This document shows, piece by piece, positions 23,956-32,282 of a DNA stretch of 64,000 bases (position 1 is its first letter; the number at the start of each line of letters is the position of its first letter). The position numbers and the translations under genes are program-made. Source of the stretch: Kineococcus endophyticus (GTDB taxonomy: Bacteria > Actinomycetota > Actinomycetes > Actinomycetales > Kineococcaceae); contig NZ_JBFNQN010000009.1 in assembly GCF_040796495.1 (NCBI RefSeq), positions 184,448 through 248,447 of the forward strand. The letters run 5' to 3'. The notes under the pieces were generated by a model that was given only the letters and a program-made list of their open reading frames with translations, did no database searches and was not told where the DNA came from.

Positions 23956-24157
23956 GCTGCCCCCTCTCGGTCGGGCGGTCACCGGGTGGGGCCGCCGCTG
24001 CGGCGGGCAGTGCCCGCCGGACCCCCATTCTGTTCTAGATAGTGACGCTCTGTCGCCGTTTTGGCGATCTTTGCGGGGGGCCGGCACACCCAGGGTGACG
24101 CCCGGGGCGGTTGGGGCGGTCGGGGTGCCCTGGCACCGCGTCCTGTCGGTCCGGGGC

Positions 24158-24388
24158 TCACTCCGGGCCGGGGGTTCCACGACGTGGACCGTCGGGGAGC
24201 ACGTCCAGGAGCCGACGGGTGCTCGTGACGCCCCAGCGGTCGCGCAGCCCCCGCAACCGCGTCGCGACCTCGCGGGCGCTGAGCCCCAGGTGCACCGCCG
24301 CCTCGCTCCCGCTGGCCCCGGCGCGCAGGAGGTCGACCAGCCGCTGGTCGGCCGCGTCGAGGGGTGCGCCGTGCCCGTCCCGTCCCAC
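24158..24388 (-). CDS. Small LuxR/GerE-type helix-turn-helix protein
   Basis: A 76-residue protein made almost entirely of a LuxR-type DNA-binding domain: LDAADQRLVDLLRAGASGS, then AAVHLGLSAREVATRLRGLR and RWGVTSTRRLLDVL. There is no receiver or sensor domain. GTG 24388 has GGAGGG six bases upstream. It lies 29 bases after the Asp23-like gene on the same strand, so the two are probably one transcript, and it may regulate the surrounding envelope-stress genes. Confidence 0.75.
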   Translation of the reverse strand: MGRDGHGAPLDAADQRLVDLLRAGASGSEAAVHLGLSAREVATRLRGLRDRWGVTSTRRLLDVLPDGPRRGTPGPE

Positions 24389-24417
24389 GTCCGTCCCTCC
24401 GTCCCGCCCTCGGATCC

Positions 24418-24840
24418 TCACCACACCCCGTCCCGCCACGCCCTCGTCGGTGCACCCGGGCCCGCCTGACGACCGCCGCCGACGTCGTCGACGTGGACGA
24501 GGACGGGCGTGCGGACGGCCCGGCCCGCGAGCTCCCGGGCGACGACGTCGTGCACCTCGCGCGCCGTCCGCGGCACGGCGAAGCCGGGGGCGACGACCAC
24601 GTGCACCTCGACCGGGCCGGTGGGGACACCGCCGTCGTGCGGGACGCGCACCCCGGCGACGCGTCGACCGGGCAGGTAGGTGCCGATCTCCTCCAGCGCC
24701 CCCGCGTTGAGGTGCGAGACCCCGGGGACGGCGCGCACGGCGAGGGACAGGGCGTCGGCGAGGTCGGCCACGTCGAGACCCCGCTCCGTCCCCCGCACGC
24801 TGCGTGAGGGCGGTCGCCGGTCGCCGGTCGGTGCGTCCAC
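24418..24840 (-). CDS. Asp23/Gls24-like envelope-stress protein
   Basis: A 140-residue protein. The fold core VADLADALSLAVRAVPGVSH, GRRVAGVRV, VEVHVVVAPGF and ELAGRAVRTPVLVHVDDV resembles the Asp23/Gls24 family, small proteins that in Firmicutes sit under the membrane and rise with cell-wall stress. The N-terminal 20 residues are charged and probably disordered. It is first in a two-gene unit with the LuxR-type protein and divergent from a second, weaker Asp23-like gene. Confidence 0.65.
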   Translation of the reverse strand: MDAPTGDRRPPSRSVRGTERGLDVADLADALSLAVRAVPGVSHLNAGALEEIGTYLPGRRVAGVRVPHDGGVPTGPVEVHVVVAPGFAVPRTAREVHDVVARELAGRAVRTPVLVHVDDVGGGRQAGPGAPTRAWRDGVW

Positions 24841-24940
24841 GTCTCCTCCTCCGGTGGTCCGGCCACCACGTGGAGGCCGGGACGGATGCCTGCAGAGGAG
24901 GTGGAGTGCCGTGCCCCGGAAAGCTCACGGCCCGGCGGCA

Positions 24941-24954
24941 GTGACGTGCGTCAC
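24941..24954. promoter_or_regulatory. CRP/FNR-like palindrome between two Asp23-like genes
   Basis: GTGACG-TG-CGTCAC is a perfect 6+2+6 inverted repeat. In context it reads A-GTGA-N6-TCAC-A, one base from the TGTGA-N6-TCACA pattern of CRP/FNR-family regulators. It is in the 206-base space between the divergent Asp23-like genes and could control both. Confidence 0.45.
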
Positions 24955-25046
24955 ACAACCCGCCCAGGAGGTCCGTCCAGCCGGGCGGGCCCTGGGAGGA
25001 CCCTGCGACACTTGCTCCAGGACCCGACGAGGAGCGGAGGTGGACG

Positions 25047-25511
25047 GTGGCCGGACGACGACGCGAGGACGGCCTCGACGTCCTCGCCGCCGCGACCGCG
25101 GCCCTGCGCCGCCACACCCCCGACGGCTGGACGGCGGTCCGGGGCGACCTGCTGGCGCTGGCCCGCCGCGCCCACCGTCCCTCCGCCCCCGTGCGCGGCC
25201 GGCACGAGCTCGGGGACTTCCTCGTCGCGACGGACGTCCTCGTCGTCGACCTGCGCCGGGCCGTGGCCACCGTCCACGACGTCGCGGCGACGGCGGTGCA
25301 CTGCGCGACCGACGAGGACGCCGTGCTGAGCGGTGTCACCGTCGAGGTGACGGCGCTGTTCGGGACCCACCTGCCGACGGCCGGTCAGGCCACCCACGCG
25401 GCCATCGCGACGGCGCTGGTCGAGGTCCTGGGCACGCTGAGCCCGCCGGCTGAGCAGGTCGTCGTCCACGTGCACGTCGGCGACGTGGTCGCGAGCCGCA
25501 CCGAGCTCTGA
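25047..25511 (+). CDS. Divergent Asp23/Gls24-like protein, 154 residues
   Basis: It starts at GTG 25047; GGAGCGGAGG lies upstream. The N-terminal half (residues 1-90) is helical and charged. Residues 95-150 (VTVEVTALFGTHLPTAG, ALVEVLGTL, QVVVHVHVGDVV) repeat the alternating beta pattern of the Asp23 fold seen in the gene across the intergenic region. The match is weak, so function is inferred only from the pairing. The small basic gene on the other strand ends 17 bases beyond its stop. Confidence 0.55.
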   Translation: MAGRRREDGLDVLAAATAALRRHTPDGWTAVRGDLLALARRAHRPSAPVRGRHELGDFLVATDVLVVDLRRAVATVHDVAATAVHCATDEDAVLSGVTVEVTALFGTHLPTAGQATHAAIATALVEVLGTLSPPAEQVVVHVHVGDVVASRTEL

Positions 25512-25528
25512 GGGACCCGGGGACGCGT

Positions 25529-25705
25529 TCAGTCCTCCGGAGGCGTGCGCGGGGTCGGGCGTGCGGTCGTCGGCCGCGGCACCAGCGGGAGCCGGCGCGG
25601 CTGGAACCCGCGCGCCCGCCGCCGCACCCACGCCGCGTGACGAGCCGCCAGCAGAGCGGCCCGGCGCACCGCACGGTCGTCGTCGGGGACCCGCGGCGCG
25701 CTCAC
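25529..25705 (-). CDS. Small basic protein, 58 residues
   Basis: GTG 25705 is preceded by a consensus AGGAGG at six bases, the main reason to accept this gene. The product is Arg/Ala-rich (RRAALLAARHAAWVRRRARG) with a Pro/Thr-rich tail. There is no membrane span or Cys and no recognisable family. It converges on the 154-residue Asp23-like gene. Confidence 0.5.
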   Translation of the reverse strand: MSAPRVPDDDRAVRRAALLAARHAAWVRRRARGFQPRRLPLVPRPTTARPTPRTPPED

Positions 25706-25966
25706 GACCGTCCTCCTGCGCGGGCCCACGTCGGACCTGTCCGCACCACCACTGCCGTTGTCCCTCCTGGACGGTCGACCTCCTGGCCCGGACCCGACCA
25801 GTGGCCGGACCCGTGCGCCGGTGCACACGGTCCCGCCCCGCACGCCGCCGCGCATCCGGAGCGCCCCGCACGTCCCCCGGACGGACGCCGCGCGCACCGC
25901 CGGGCGCGGCGGTAGCTTCCGGACAGGTCGAAGCGCGGCTGCCCCCGCCCGCTCCAGGAGCACACC

Positions 25967-26443
25967 GTGGTCACCCCTCCCCCGCGACCCTCACGGCTCG
26001 ACGCCCTCAGCCGGGCCCTCGTCCAGCACCTGCGCGAGTGCTTCGCCGGGTGCGGCGAGGTCGAGTTCACCGGCGGACCCGCCGCCGCCGGCCGACGCAC
26101 CGCTGCGGCCGGCCCGCGCCTGCTCGTCGAGGTCCAGGGCGAGGGCGACGGCCAGGTCGACGGCCAGGGCGACGGCGGGGGCGGCCACGAGACGTGGGCC
26201 GGGGAGGGGCGCGTCCTCGTCCTGTGCACGTGCAACGGCGAGGTCACCGCGGGACCCCCGACGAGGACGCGGTCCGGGCGGCCCGTCGACGTCGTCGAGG
26301 TCCGCCGCGCCTCCGAGATCGCCGGCGCCGTGGCCGAGGCGACCGCCGGGGACCTGCCGCTCGTGGTCGACGTGCGGCTCTCGCGCGCCGACGCGGAGGC
26401 GCTCCTGCGCACCCCGGGCGACCCGGCCCCGCGGGGCCGCTAG
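25967..26443 (+). CDS. Uncharacterised protein, 158 residues
   Basis: I do not recognise a family. GTG 25967 follows CCAGGAG. Residues 10-35 form a helix with two Cys (ECFAGCGEVEF), residues 55-75 are an acidic Gly/Asp/Gln repeat (EGDGQVDGQGDGGGG), and residues 80-150 look alpha/beta with a CTCNGEV segment. Four Cys in a protein of this size could bind metal, but no canonical motif is present. The permease gene starts 101 bases downstream after a C-rich tract. Confidence 0.5.
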   Translation: MVTPPPRPSRLDALSRALVQHLRECFAGCGEVEFTGGPAAAGRRTAAAGPRLLVEVQGEGDGQVDGQGDGGGGHETWAGEGRVLVLCTCNGEVTAGPPTRTRSGRPVDVVEVRRASEIAGAVAEATAGDLPLVVDVRLSRADAEALLRTPGDPAPRGR

Positions 26444-26458
26444 CGTCCTGCCGCACGC

Positions 26459-26532
26459 GGTCCGTCCCGGTCCGCCCCCACTCGGTCCCACCCCGCTCCA
26501 CCCCGTCCCGCCCCACCCGTCGCACCCCACCG
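26459..26532. repeat. C-rich tract, G-quadruplex candidate on the minus strand
   Basis: About 74 bases are a near-continuous run of CCC/CCCC blocks. On the minus strand this gives six or more GGG/GGGG runs separated by 1-5 bases. It fills the leader between the 158-residue gene and the permease start at 26545. Confidence 0.45.
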
Positions 26533-26544
26533 GAGGACCCGCCC

Positions 26545-27822
26545 GTGGCCCCGCCGCCCGCCCTCGCCCGCCGCCTCGGTCTCGGCGACGCCGTCGGGCT
26601 GGGCCTGGGCTCGATGCTCGGCGCGGGCGTCTTCGCCGCCTTCGGGCCGGCGACGGCGGCGGCCGGCCCCTGGGTGCTCCTCTCCCTCCTCCTCGCGGCG
26701 GTCGTCGCCTGGTGCAACGCGACGTCGACCGCGCAACTCGCTGCGGCGCACCCGCTCTCGGGCGGCGTCTACCTCTACGGACGGGAGGAGCTGGGGCCCT
26801 GGTGGGGCTTCGTCGCCGGATGGGGCTTCGTCGTGGGCAAGACGGCGAGCTGCGCGGCGGTGGCGACGACGTTCGCCGCCTACGCCGCCCCAGCCGGCGG
26901 CGAACGCCCGACGGCCGCGGCCGCCGTGGTGGCCCTGACGGCCGTGAACCTGGGCGGGATCACGCGCACGGCCCGGCTGACGCGCGTGCTGCTCGTGGTG
27001 ACGCTGCTGGCGCTGACGGTCGTCGTCGTCGCGGCGGTCTCCGGCCCCCCGGCCGCCCCCGCGGAGCCCGCCACCGCGCCGGACCTCCTCGGCGTGCTGC
27101 AGGGGGCCGGCCTGCTCTTCTTCGCCTTCGCCGGCTACGCCCGGGTGGCCACGCTCGGCGAGGAGGTGCGCGACCCCGAGCGGACGATCCCGCGGGCCGT
27201 CACCACCGCCCTGGTCGCCGCCGTCGTCGTGTACGCCGTCGTCGGCGCGGCCGCGCTGACCGCGCTCGGCCCGGCGGCGCTCGCGGACCGGTCGGCGCCG
27301 CTCGCCGCGGCCGCGGCGACCGCCGGCTGGCCGTGGACCGGCGCCGTCGTGCGCGTCGGGGCCGCGGCCGCCGCCCTCGGGGTGCTCCTGGCCCTCGTCG
27401 CCGGGGTCGGCCGCACCGCGCTGGCCATGGCCCGCCACGGCGACCTGCCCCGCTCGCTCGCCGCGGTGCACCCCCGCTCCGCCGTGCCGCACCGGGCCGA
27501 GCTGGCCGTCGGCGCCGTCGTCCTGGCGCTCGTGCTGACCGTCGACCTGCGGACGGCGATCGGGTTCTCCTCGTGCGGAGTGCTCGTCTACTACCTCGTG
27601 GCGAACGTCGCGGCGTGGCGGCAGGCTCCCGACCGCCGGCGGTACCCCCGGGCGCTGCCGGTGGCCGGGGCGGTGGGGTGCGTGGCGCTCGTCCTGACCC
27701 TGCCGGCGCGCGCGGTCGTCACCGGACTGCTCGTGCTGCTCCTCGGCGTCGCGGGACGGGCGCTGCTCACCCGTCGCGCCACCCCTCCTCCCACACCCGG
27801 GCGGCCGCGAGGAACGCGCTGA
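26545..27822 (+). CDS. APC-family amino acid permease
   Basis: A 425-residue membrane protein with about 12 spans. The first span has GLGLGSMLGAGVFAAFGPA, the glycine-rich signature of APC transporters. AHPLSGGVYLYGREELG near residue 75 and LLFFAFAGYARVATLGEEVRDPERTIPRA near 190-220 (in pieces) are also typical. The family imports or exchanges amino acids or amines; the substrate is unknown. GTG 26545 follows GGAGGACCC. The last 56 bases overlap the convergent 87-residue gene. Confidence 0.85.
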   Translation: MAPPPALARRLGLGDAVGLGLGSMLGAGVFAAFGPATAAAGPWVLLSLLLAAVVAWCNATSTAQLAAAHPLSGGVYLYGREELGPWWGFVAGWGFVVGKTASCAAVATTFAAYAAPAGGERPTAAAAVVALTAVNLGGITRTARLTRVLLVVTLLALTVVVVAAVSGPPAAPAEPATAPDLLGVLQGAGLLFFAFAGYARVATLGEEVRDPERTIPRAVTTALVAAVVVYAVVGAAALTALGPAALADRSAPLAAAAATAGWPWTGAVVRVGAAAAALGVLLALVAGVGRTALAMARHGDLPRSLAAVHPRSAVPHRAELAVGAVVLALVLTVDLRTAIGFSSCGVLVYYLVANVAAWRQAPDRRRYPRALPVAGAVGCVALVLTLPARAVVTGLLVLLLGVAGRALLTRRATPPPTPGRPRGTR

Positions 27823-28030
27823 GGGCCGGGGGCTGCGCGTGGACGCAGTAGGTGCGCCCGTGCAGCTCGAGGGCCACCGCGACGTCGGCGACCTCGACGC
27901 CGAAGGAGCGCAGGTCGTCGGTGAGCTGGCCCGGGAGGAGGTCACCCGGACCGAGGGTCACGAGCTCCTCGCGGAGCGCGGGGCTGACCTGACGCCACCA
28001 CGACGCGATGGCTCGACTCTGTTGCTGCAC
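27767..28030 (-). CDS. Uncharacterised small protein, 87 residues
   Basis: It begins MQQQSRAIASWWRQVSPALR and ends RVWEEGWRDG, with a hydrophobic central strand (VEVADVAVALELHGRTYCVHA). There is no membrane span or known motif. Its 3' end overlaps the permease by 56 bases on the other strand. GTG 28030 lacks a strong ribosome site, so the start is uncertain. Confidence 0.45.
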   Translation of the reverse strand: MQQQSRAIASWWRQVSPALREELVTLGPGDLLPGQLTDDLRSFGVEVADVAVALELHGRTYCVHAQPPALSAFLAAARVWEEGWRDG

Positions 28031-28126
28031 ACCACAGGTGTCGAACCGTCCGGCCCGCGCCTCCAGCCCACCTCACCCGCACGGCGGCAACGGACCACCC
28101 GCTCGGCCCCGGGCTAGGGTCGGCGG

Positions 28127-29113
28127 ATGGCCGACGACGACCTGCGGGTGCCCCTCGACGCGCTGCCCGTGCACGACCCGTTCGTCCTGCCCGTCGCGCA
28201 CGACGGCACCTACCGCCTGTACCAGGGCGTCGCGGGTGACCCGGCCGGCGTCGAGGTGCGGCACAGCCGCGACCTGCGCACCTGGTCGGCGCCGCGGCGC
28301 GTGTTCTCGGTCCCGGACGGCGCGTGGGCGGATCCCACGTGCTCACCGTGGGCGCCGGAGGTGCACGAGTGGCGCGGCCGCTACCACCTCATGACGACGC
28401 TGCACCAGCCCGCGACCGCGCTCCCCCTCGTGCGGCAGGGCGGGACGGAGTTCCGCCTGCAGTCCGCCGACGCCCGCTGGCGGCTCGACCCGGCCGCCCG
28501 GGGCACGGTGGTCGCCGTCGCCGACGACCCCGACGGCCCGTTCGCGCTCGTCGACCCCACCGGCCCCGTGCCGCCCGCGGACTTCATGACGCTCGACGGG
28601 ACGCTCGTCACCGACCGGGACGGTGACCCGTGGATGGTCTACGCCCACGAGTGGGTGCAGCTGCTCGACGGGACGGTGGAAGCCGTTCCGCTGCAGCCGG
28701 ACCTGTCCAGGGCGGCCGGCGCGCCCGTCCACCTGTTCCGCGGGTCCGAGGCGTCCTGGCAGAGCGAGCGGACCCCCGGCGCGACGGCCCTCGCGCCCTA
28801 CGTCACCGACGGGCCCCAACTGCGGCGGCTCCCCGGCGGTGCGCTGGCCTGCCTCTGGTCGTCCTACCGCGCGCAGGGTGCGGAGTACGTCCAGACGTGG
28901 GCGCTGTCCCGGTCCGGCGACCTCACCGGCCCCTGGGAGCAGCGCGAGGTGCTCGTCGGCGGCGACGCGGGCCACGGCATGCTGTTCGACACCTTCGACG
29001 GCCGGACCGCGCTCGTGCTGCACCGCGGGATGGGGTCCCCGACCGTGCGGGCGGAGTTCCACGAGGTCCACCTGACCCCCGAGGAGGTCGCGGTGCGTCC
29101 CTGGGAGTGGTGA
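28127..29113 (+). CDS. GH43-like glycoside hydrolase
   Basis: A 328-residue cytosolic enzyme with the five-bladed beta-propeller pattern of GH43/GH62-type arabinofuranosidases and xylosidases. The first blade has LPVHDPFVLPV with the likely catalytic base Asp, then HSRDLRTWSAPRRVF, WAPEVHEWRGRYHLM with the general acid Glu, and TLDGTLVTDRDGDPWMVYAHEW. The set suggests hydrolysis of arabino- or galacto-oligosaccharides inside the cell. It faces the GH35 gene tail-to-tail with 6 bases between, next to the LacI regulator and sugar importer. No copy of the local LacI operator is seen before it. Confidence 0.75.
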   Translation: MADDDLRVPLDALPVHDPFVLPVAHDGTYRLYQGVAGDPAGVEVRHSRDLRTWSAPRRVFSVPDGAWADPTCSPWAPEVHEWRGRYHLMTTLHQPATALPLVRQGGTEFRLQSADARWRLDPAARGTVVAVADDPDGPFALVDPTGPVPPADFMTLDGTLVTDRDGDPWMVYAHEWVQLLDGTVEAVPLQPDLSRAAGAPVHLFRGSEASWQSERTPGATALAPYVTDGPQLRRLPGGALACLWSSYRAQGAEYVQTWALSRSGDLTGPWEQREVLVGGDAGHGMLFDTFDGRTALVLHRGMGSPTVRAEFHEVHLTPEEVAVRPWEW

Positions 29114-29119
29114 CCCGGT

Positions 29120-30940
29120 TCACGCCTCCGTGTGGCCGAGGGCGAGGTCGGGCAGGGTCGCGACGACCGCGTCCGGGGCGCCGTCGAACTCCAGCACGGT
29201 GACGACGTTCCGGCCGGCGCGGACGACGGGGCCGGGGACGTAGAGGCTGCGCTGCGGACCGTGCCGCCAGTACCGGCCCAGCGCGAAACCGTTGAACCAC
29301 GCGACGCCGCGACCCCAGGACGCCGTGTCGAGGAAGAGGTCCCCGGGTTCGTCGACCTGGAGTTCCGCGGCGGCCAGGACGGGACCGACGAGCCGCTCCA
29401 GCGGTTCGTCGCCGGGGACGACGAGCGCGGGCAGGGCCTCGTGGTCGACGGGACGCACGACGGCGTCGCGCAGGGGTTCCCCCGCGACGAGCAGCGGTCC
29501 GACGATGCCCTTCGTCTCCCCCAGCCGGTCGCCGTAGTTCACGCGACCGGCGTCCTCGACGAGCAGGTCGACGCGGGTCCCCGTCGGGTGCGCGGGCAGC
29601 ACGAGGGCGCGGTCGTGGTGCTCGCGGAACAACGTGCCGAGGCGCACGCCGTCGAGCAGCACGGTCACGCGGTCACGGACCTCCCCGACCTCGAGCAGCG
29701 TCGGACCCGCTGAGCCGCAGGAGGTCCCGCTGACCCAGGCGATCCGGACGACCTCACCCGAACCGATCTCGAGGTCGTCCAGGACGGGGGGTTCCGTCCC
29801 GGTCCAGGGCAGTTCCGGCCCCGGGGGCAACCCGGTCAACGGCCGGGCGGCGGAGAACCGGGAGCGGAGCACGGGGGCCGGAGCGGCGGGCGCGGTGTCC
29901 AGCGCCGGCCGCGGGGCGGGGGTGTAGCGGGACAGCACCTCGCGGAACGCGTGGTACTTCGCCGTCGGCCGGCCCGCCTCGTCGAGCAGGGCGTCGTAGT
30001 CGTAGGAGGTGATCGTGGGCTGGTAGGTGCCCTTGTCGTTCGCGCCGTTGGTGAACCCGAAGTTCGTCCCGCCGTGGAACATGTAGACGTTCACCCCGGC
30101 ACCGCGCGAGAGCATCGCCTCCAGTTCTGCGGTGGCGTCGGCCACGGACGTCGTGCCGTGGTGCGAACCCCAGTGGTCGAACCACCCGATCCAGAACTCC
30201 GAGCAGACCAGCGGACCCTCCGGTTGGTGGCGGCGCAGGGTCTCGAGGCGTTCGGCCGCACGGCCGCCGAACGACCCGGTCGTGAGGAGGTCGGGCAGGG
30301 TCCCCGCCGCGAGCATCTCGTCGGTCGGCTGGTCGACGGTGGTGAGCGGCACGGTGATGCCCGCCGCCCGCGTCACGTCGACGAGGTGGCGCAGGTGCGC
30401 GGCGCGCGCCGCCGCGTCCGTGCCCGTCGGGTAGGCGCCGTACTCGTTCTCGACCTGCACGAGCACGACGGGACCGCCGCGGTCGGCCTGGCGCGGACGG
30501 ACGACGTCGTAGACCGCGGCGAGGAACTCGTCGACCGCCTCGAGGTACCCGGGGTCGTCGGTGCGGACCCGGACGCCGGAGCGCGTCAGCCAGACCGGCA
30601 GCCCGCCGTTGTCCCACTCGGCGCAGATGTACGGCCCGGGCCGGACCACGGCGTCGAGGCCGGCGGCCGCGACGGCGTCGAGGAAACCCCCGAGGTCGCA
30701 GGCGCCGTCGGTGCGGAACTCCCCGCGACGCGGCGCGTGCAGGTTCCAGGGCACGTACGTCTCGACCGTGGTGAGACCGAGCGCCGCGGCCTTGGCGAGC
30801 CGGTCCGCCCACTGCTGCGGGTGCACGCGGAAGTAGTGCAGGGCACCGGACAGCAGCAGGTGCGGCCGGCCGTCGCGGAGGAAGCCGTCGGGGCCCACCT
30901 CGAGCGGGTGGGTGGCGGGAGCGAGCGTCACGTGCGGCAC
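29120..30940 (-). CDS. GH35 beta-galactosidase
   Basis: A 606-residue cytosolic glycoside hydrolase. The TIM barrel carries GALHYFRVHPQQWADRL, TYVPWNLHAP and RPGPYICAEWDNGGLPVWL; the acid/base Glu166 is in VENEYGAYPTG and the nucleophile Glu248 in SEFWIGWFDHWG, both in the positions known for GH35. MFHGGTNFGFTNGAN follows. The C-terminal third is beta-sandwich with WGRGVAWFNGFALGRYWRHG. It should release terminal beta-galactose from oligosaccharides brought in by the adjacent ABC importer. A perfect 14-base palindrome lies 15 bases before its ATG, probably the binding site of the LacI regulator that follows. Confidence 0.93.
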   Translation of the reverse strand: MPHVTLAPATHPLEVGPDGFLRDGRPHLLLSGALHYFRVHPQQWADRLAKAAALGLTTVETYVPWNLHAPRRGEFRTDGACDLGGFLDAVAAAGLDAVVRPGPYICAEWDNGGLPVWLTRSGVRVRTDDPGYLEAVDEFLAAVYDVVRPRQADRGGPVVLVQVENEYGAYPTGTDAAARAAHLRHLVDVTRAAGITVPLTTVDQPTDEMLAAGTLPDLLTTGSFGGRAAERLETLRRHQPEGPLVCSEFWIGWFDHWGSHHGTTSVADATAELEAMLSRGAGVNVYMFHGGTNFGFTNGANDKGTYQPTITSYDYDALLDEAGRPTAKYHAFREVLSRYTPAPRPALDTAPAAPAPVLRSRFSAARPLTGLPPGPELPWTGTEPPVLDDLEIGSGEVVRIAWVSGTSCGSAGPTLLEVGEVRDRVTVLLDGVRLGTLFREHHDRALVLPAHPTGTRVDLLVEDAGRVNYGDRLGETKGIVGPLLVAGEPLRDAVVRPVDHEALPALVVPGDEPLERLVGPVLAAAELQVDEPGDLFLDTASWGRGVAWFNGFALGRYWRHGPQRSLYVPGPVVRAGRNVVTVLEFDGAPDAVVATLPDLALGHTEA

Positions 30941-30954
30941 GCTACCGCCTCAGA

Positions 30955-30968
30955 TGTTCGCGCGAACA
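30955..30968. promoter_or_regulatory. LacI-type operator before the GH35 gene
   Basis: TGTTCGCGCGAACA is a perfect 14-base palindrome with the central CG expected of LacI-family sites. It is between the LacI-family gene stop (30995) and the GH35 start (30940). The same sequence with one change is at 32161-32174 in the importer promoter. Confidence 0.75.
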
Positions 30969-30994
30969 CGGTTCGCGGCACCCGCGCGGCCCCG

Positions 30995-32035
30995 TCAGGA
31001 GCGCGGCGGGGCGGTCGAGGCCCGGACGACGAGCTGCACGGGGACCCGGTGCGTCCGGGTCGAGACGGGCCCGGGGTGCTGGATCTGGTCGAGCAGCAGC
31101 GACACGCACAGCTCCCCGACGCCCTCGAAGTCCTGCCGGACCGTCGTCAGCGGAGGCCAGAAGTCCCCCGCCTCGGCGGTGTCGTCGAACCCCACCACCG
31201 ACACGTCCCCGGGCACGTCCACCCCGGCCTCGTGGAAGGCCCGCAGCACGCCGAGCGCCATCTGGTCGTTGGCGCTGAAGACGGCGCTCACCTCCCCCGG
31301 CGGCCGGTGGGCCAGGACCCGTCCGATGCGGTACCCCGACGCCGACGTCCAGTCCCCCGCGTGGGCCGGGGGCACGGGCCGGCCCTGCGCCCGCAGGGTC
31401 GTCTCCCACGAGCGCTGCCGCTCCCGGGCCGCCCGGGAGGAGCCGGGGCCGCTCACGTGGTGCACGGTGCGGTGCCCGAGCCGCAGCAGGTGGTCGACGG
31501 CGAGGGCGGCGCCCGCCGCCTGGTCGGTGTCGACGTTCGGGTAGCGCTGCGAGGCAACGGCATCGGTGACGACGAGGGGCACGGAGGCGGGGACGGCGAA
31601 CACGGGCGAGTCGAGCACCTCGGCCTCGATGATGACGAGGCCGTCGACGTCCTGCCCCGTCAGGTGGGCGATGCCGGCGTCCACCCCGGTCCGCGTCGCC
31701 TCGCGCAGGCTCAGCAGGCTGATGGAGTACCCCGCCCGGGAGGCCGCCGCCGAGATGCCGGACAGGGACCGGACGTCCCCGAGCCGGGAGACGGAGAACG
31801 TCAGGACGCCCAGGGCGCGGGAGCGGCCGGTGGCCAGCGCCCGGGCGGCGGCGTTGGGCCGGTAGCCCACGGACTGCAGGGCCTCCAGCACGCGTTCGCG
31901 CGTCGCGGCGACGACGTTGCCGTGCCCGTTGACGACACGGGAGACCGTCTGCGACGAGACCCCGGCGACCTTGGCCACGTCGGCCAGCGACGGGTTGCGA
32001 CGTGGCGGCGGCGTCGCCAGCACCTCACCGGACAT
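30995..32035 (-). CDS. LacI-family transcriptional regulator of the sugar locus
   Basis: A 346-residue repressor. The HTH is SLADVAKVAGVSSQTVSRVV at about residues 16-35, followed by the hinge helix PNAAARALATGRS. The periplasmic-binding-like core runs from VLTFSVSRLGD to the C-terminus, with VFSANDQMALGVLRAFHEAG and DVSVVGFDDT typical of the family. ATG 32035 has GAGGAAGG upstream. It lies between the GH35 gene, same strand downstream, and the divergent importer; both have matching 14-base operators. The inducer is probably a galactoside or related sugar (inference). Confidence 0.9.
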   Translation of the reverse strand: MSGEVLATPPPRRNPSLADVAKVAGVSSQTVSRVVNGHGNVVAATRERVLEALQSVGYRPNAAARALATGRSRALGVLTFSVSRLGDVRSLSGISAAASRAGYSISLLSLREATRTGVDAGIAHLTGQDVDGLVIIEAEVLDSPVFAVPASVPLVVTDAVASQRYPNVDTDQAAGAALAVDHLLRLGHRTVHHVSGPGSSRAARERQRSWETTLRAQGRPVPPAHAGDWTSASGYRIGRVLAHRPPGEVSAVFSANDQMALGVLRAFHEAGVDVPGDVSVVGFDDTAEAGDFWPPLTTVRQDFEGVGELCVSLLLDQIQHPGPVSTRTHRVPVQLVVRASTAPPRS

Positions 32036-32147
32036 GCCGGCCCCTTCCTCGAACGTCCCCCGGGCTCGAGCGGCCGCTCGCGGGACGGCGCACCGCGGGC
32101 CGGGGACGTCGGCAGCGTAGCGGTTCGGTGACGATTCGCGCCGCAGG

Positions 32148-32175
32148 TTGACGGGGTCCCTGTTCGCGCTAACAT
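32148..32175 (+). promoter_or_regulatory. Promoter of the sugar importer operon
   Basis: The -35 box TTGACG is at 32148-32153, a 16-base spacer follows, and the -10 box TAACAT is at 32170-32175. The operator at 32161-32174 covers the second half of the spacer and most of the -10, so bound repressor would exclude RNA polymerase. Confidence 0.65.
32161..32174. promoter_or_regulatory. LacI-type operator in the importer promoter
   Basis: TGTTCGCGCTAACA matches the palindrome at 30955-30968 in 13 of 14 bases. The changed base makes the -10 box TAACAT possible, so the site is shared between operator and promoter. Confidence 0.75.
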
Positions 32176-32282
32176 CGCCGACAGAGGTTTCCGGCGCAGC
32201 TGCCGGGGACCGACGAGGGCGGTCGCCGAGGACCGTCCCGACACCGCGCGTCGCCGGACGCGCCCTCGCGAAGGAGCACGAC

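Noticed and set aside
21382..24042. Long plus-strand frame opposite the PAS/GAF/PP2C gene
   Set aside because: Its product is Arg/Gly/Asp-rich with no recognisable motif, while the minus strand encodes intact GAF, PAS and PP2C motifs.
24389..25339. Upstream extension of the LuxR-type protein into a large sensor protein
   Set aside because: The extension overlaps the Asp23-like gene and the intergenic space and is composition noise; GTG 24388 with GGAGGG is a convincing start.
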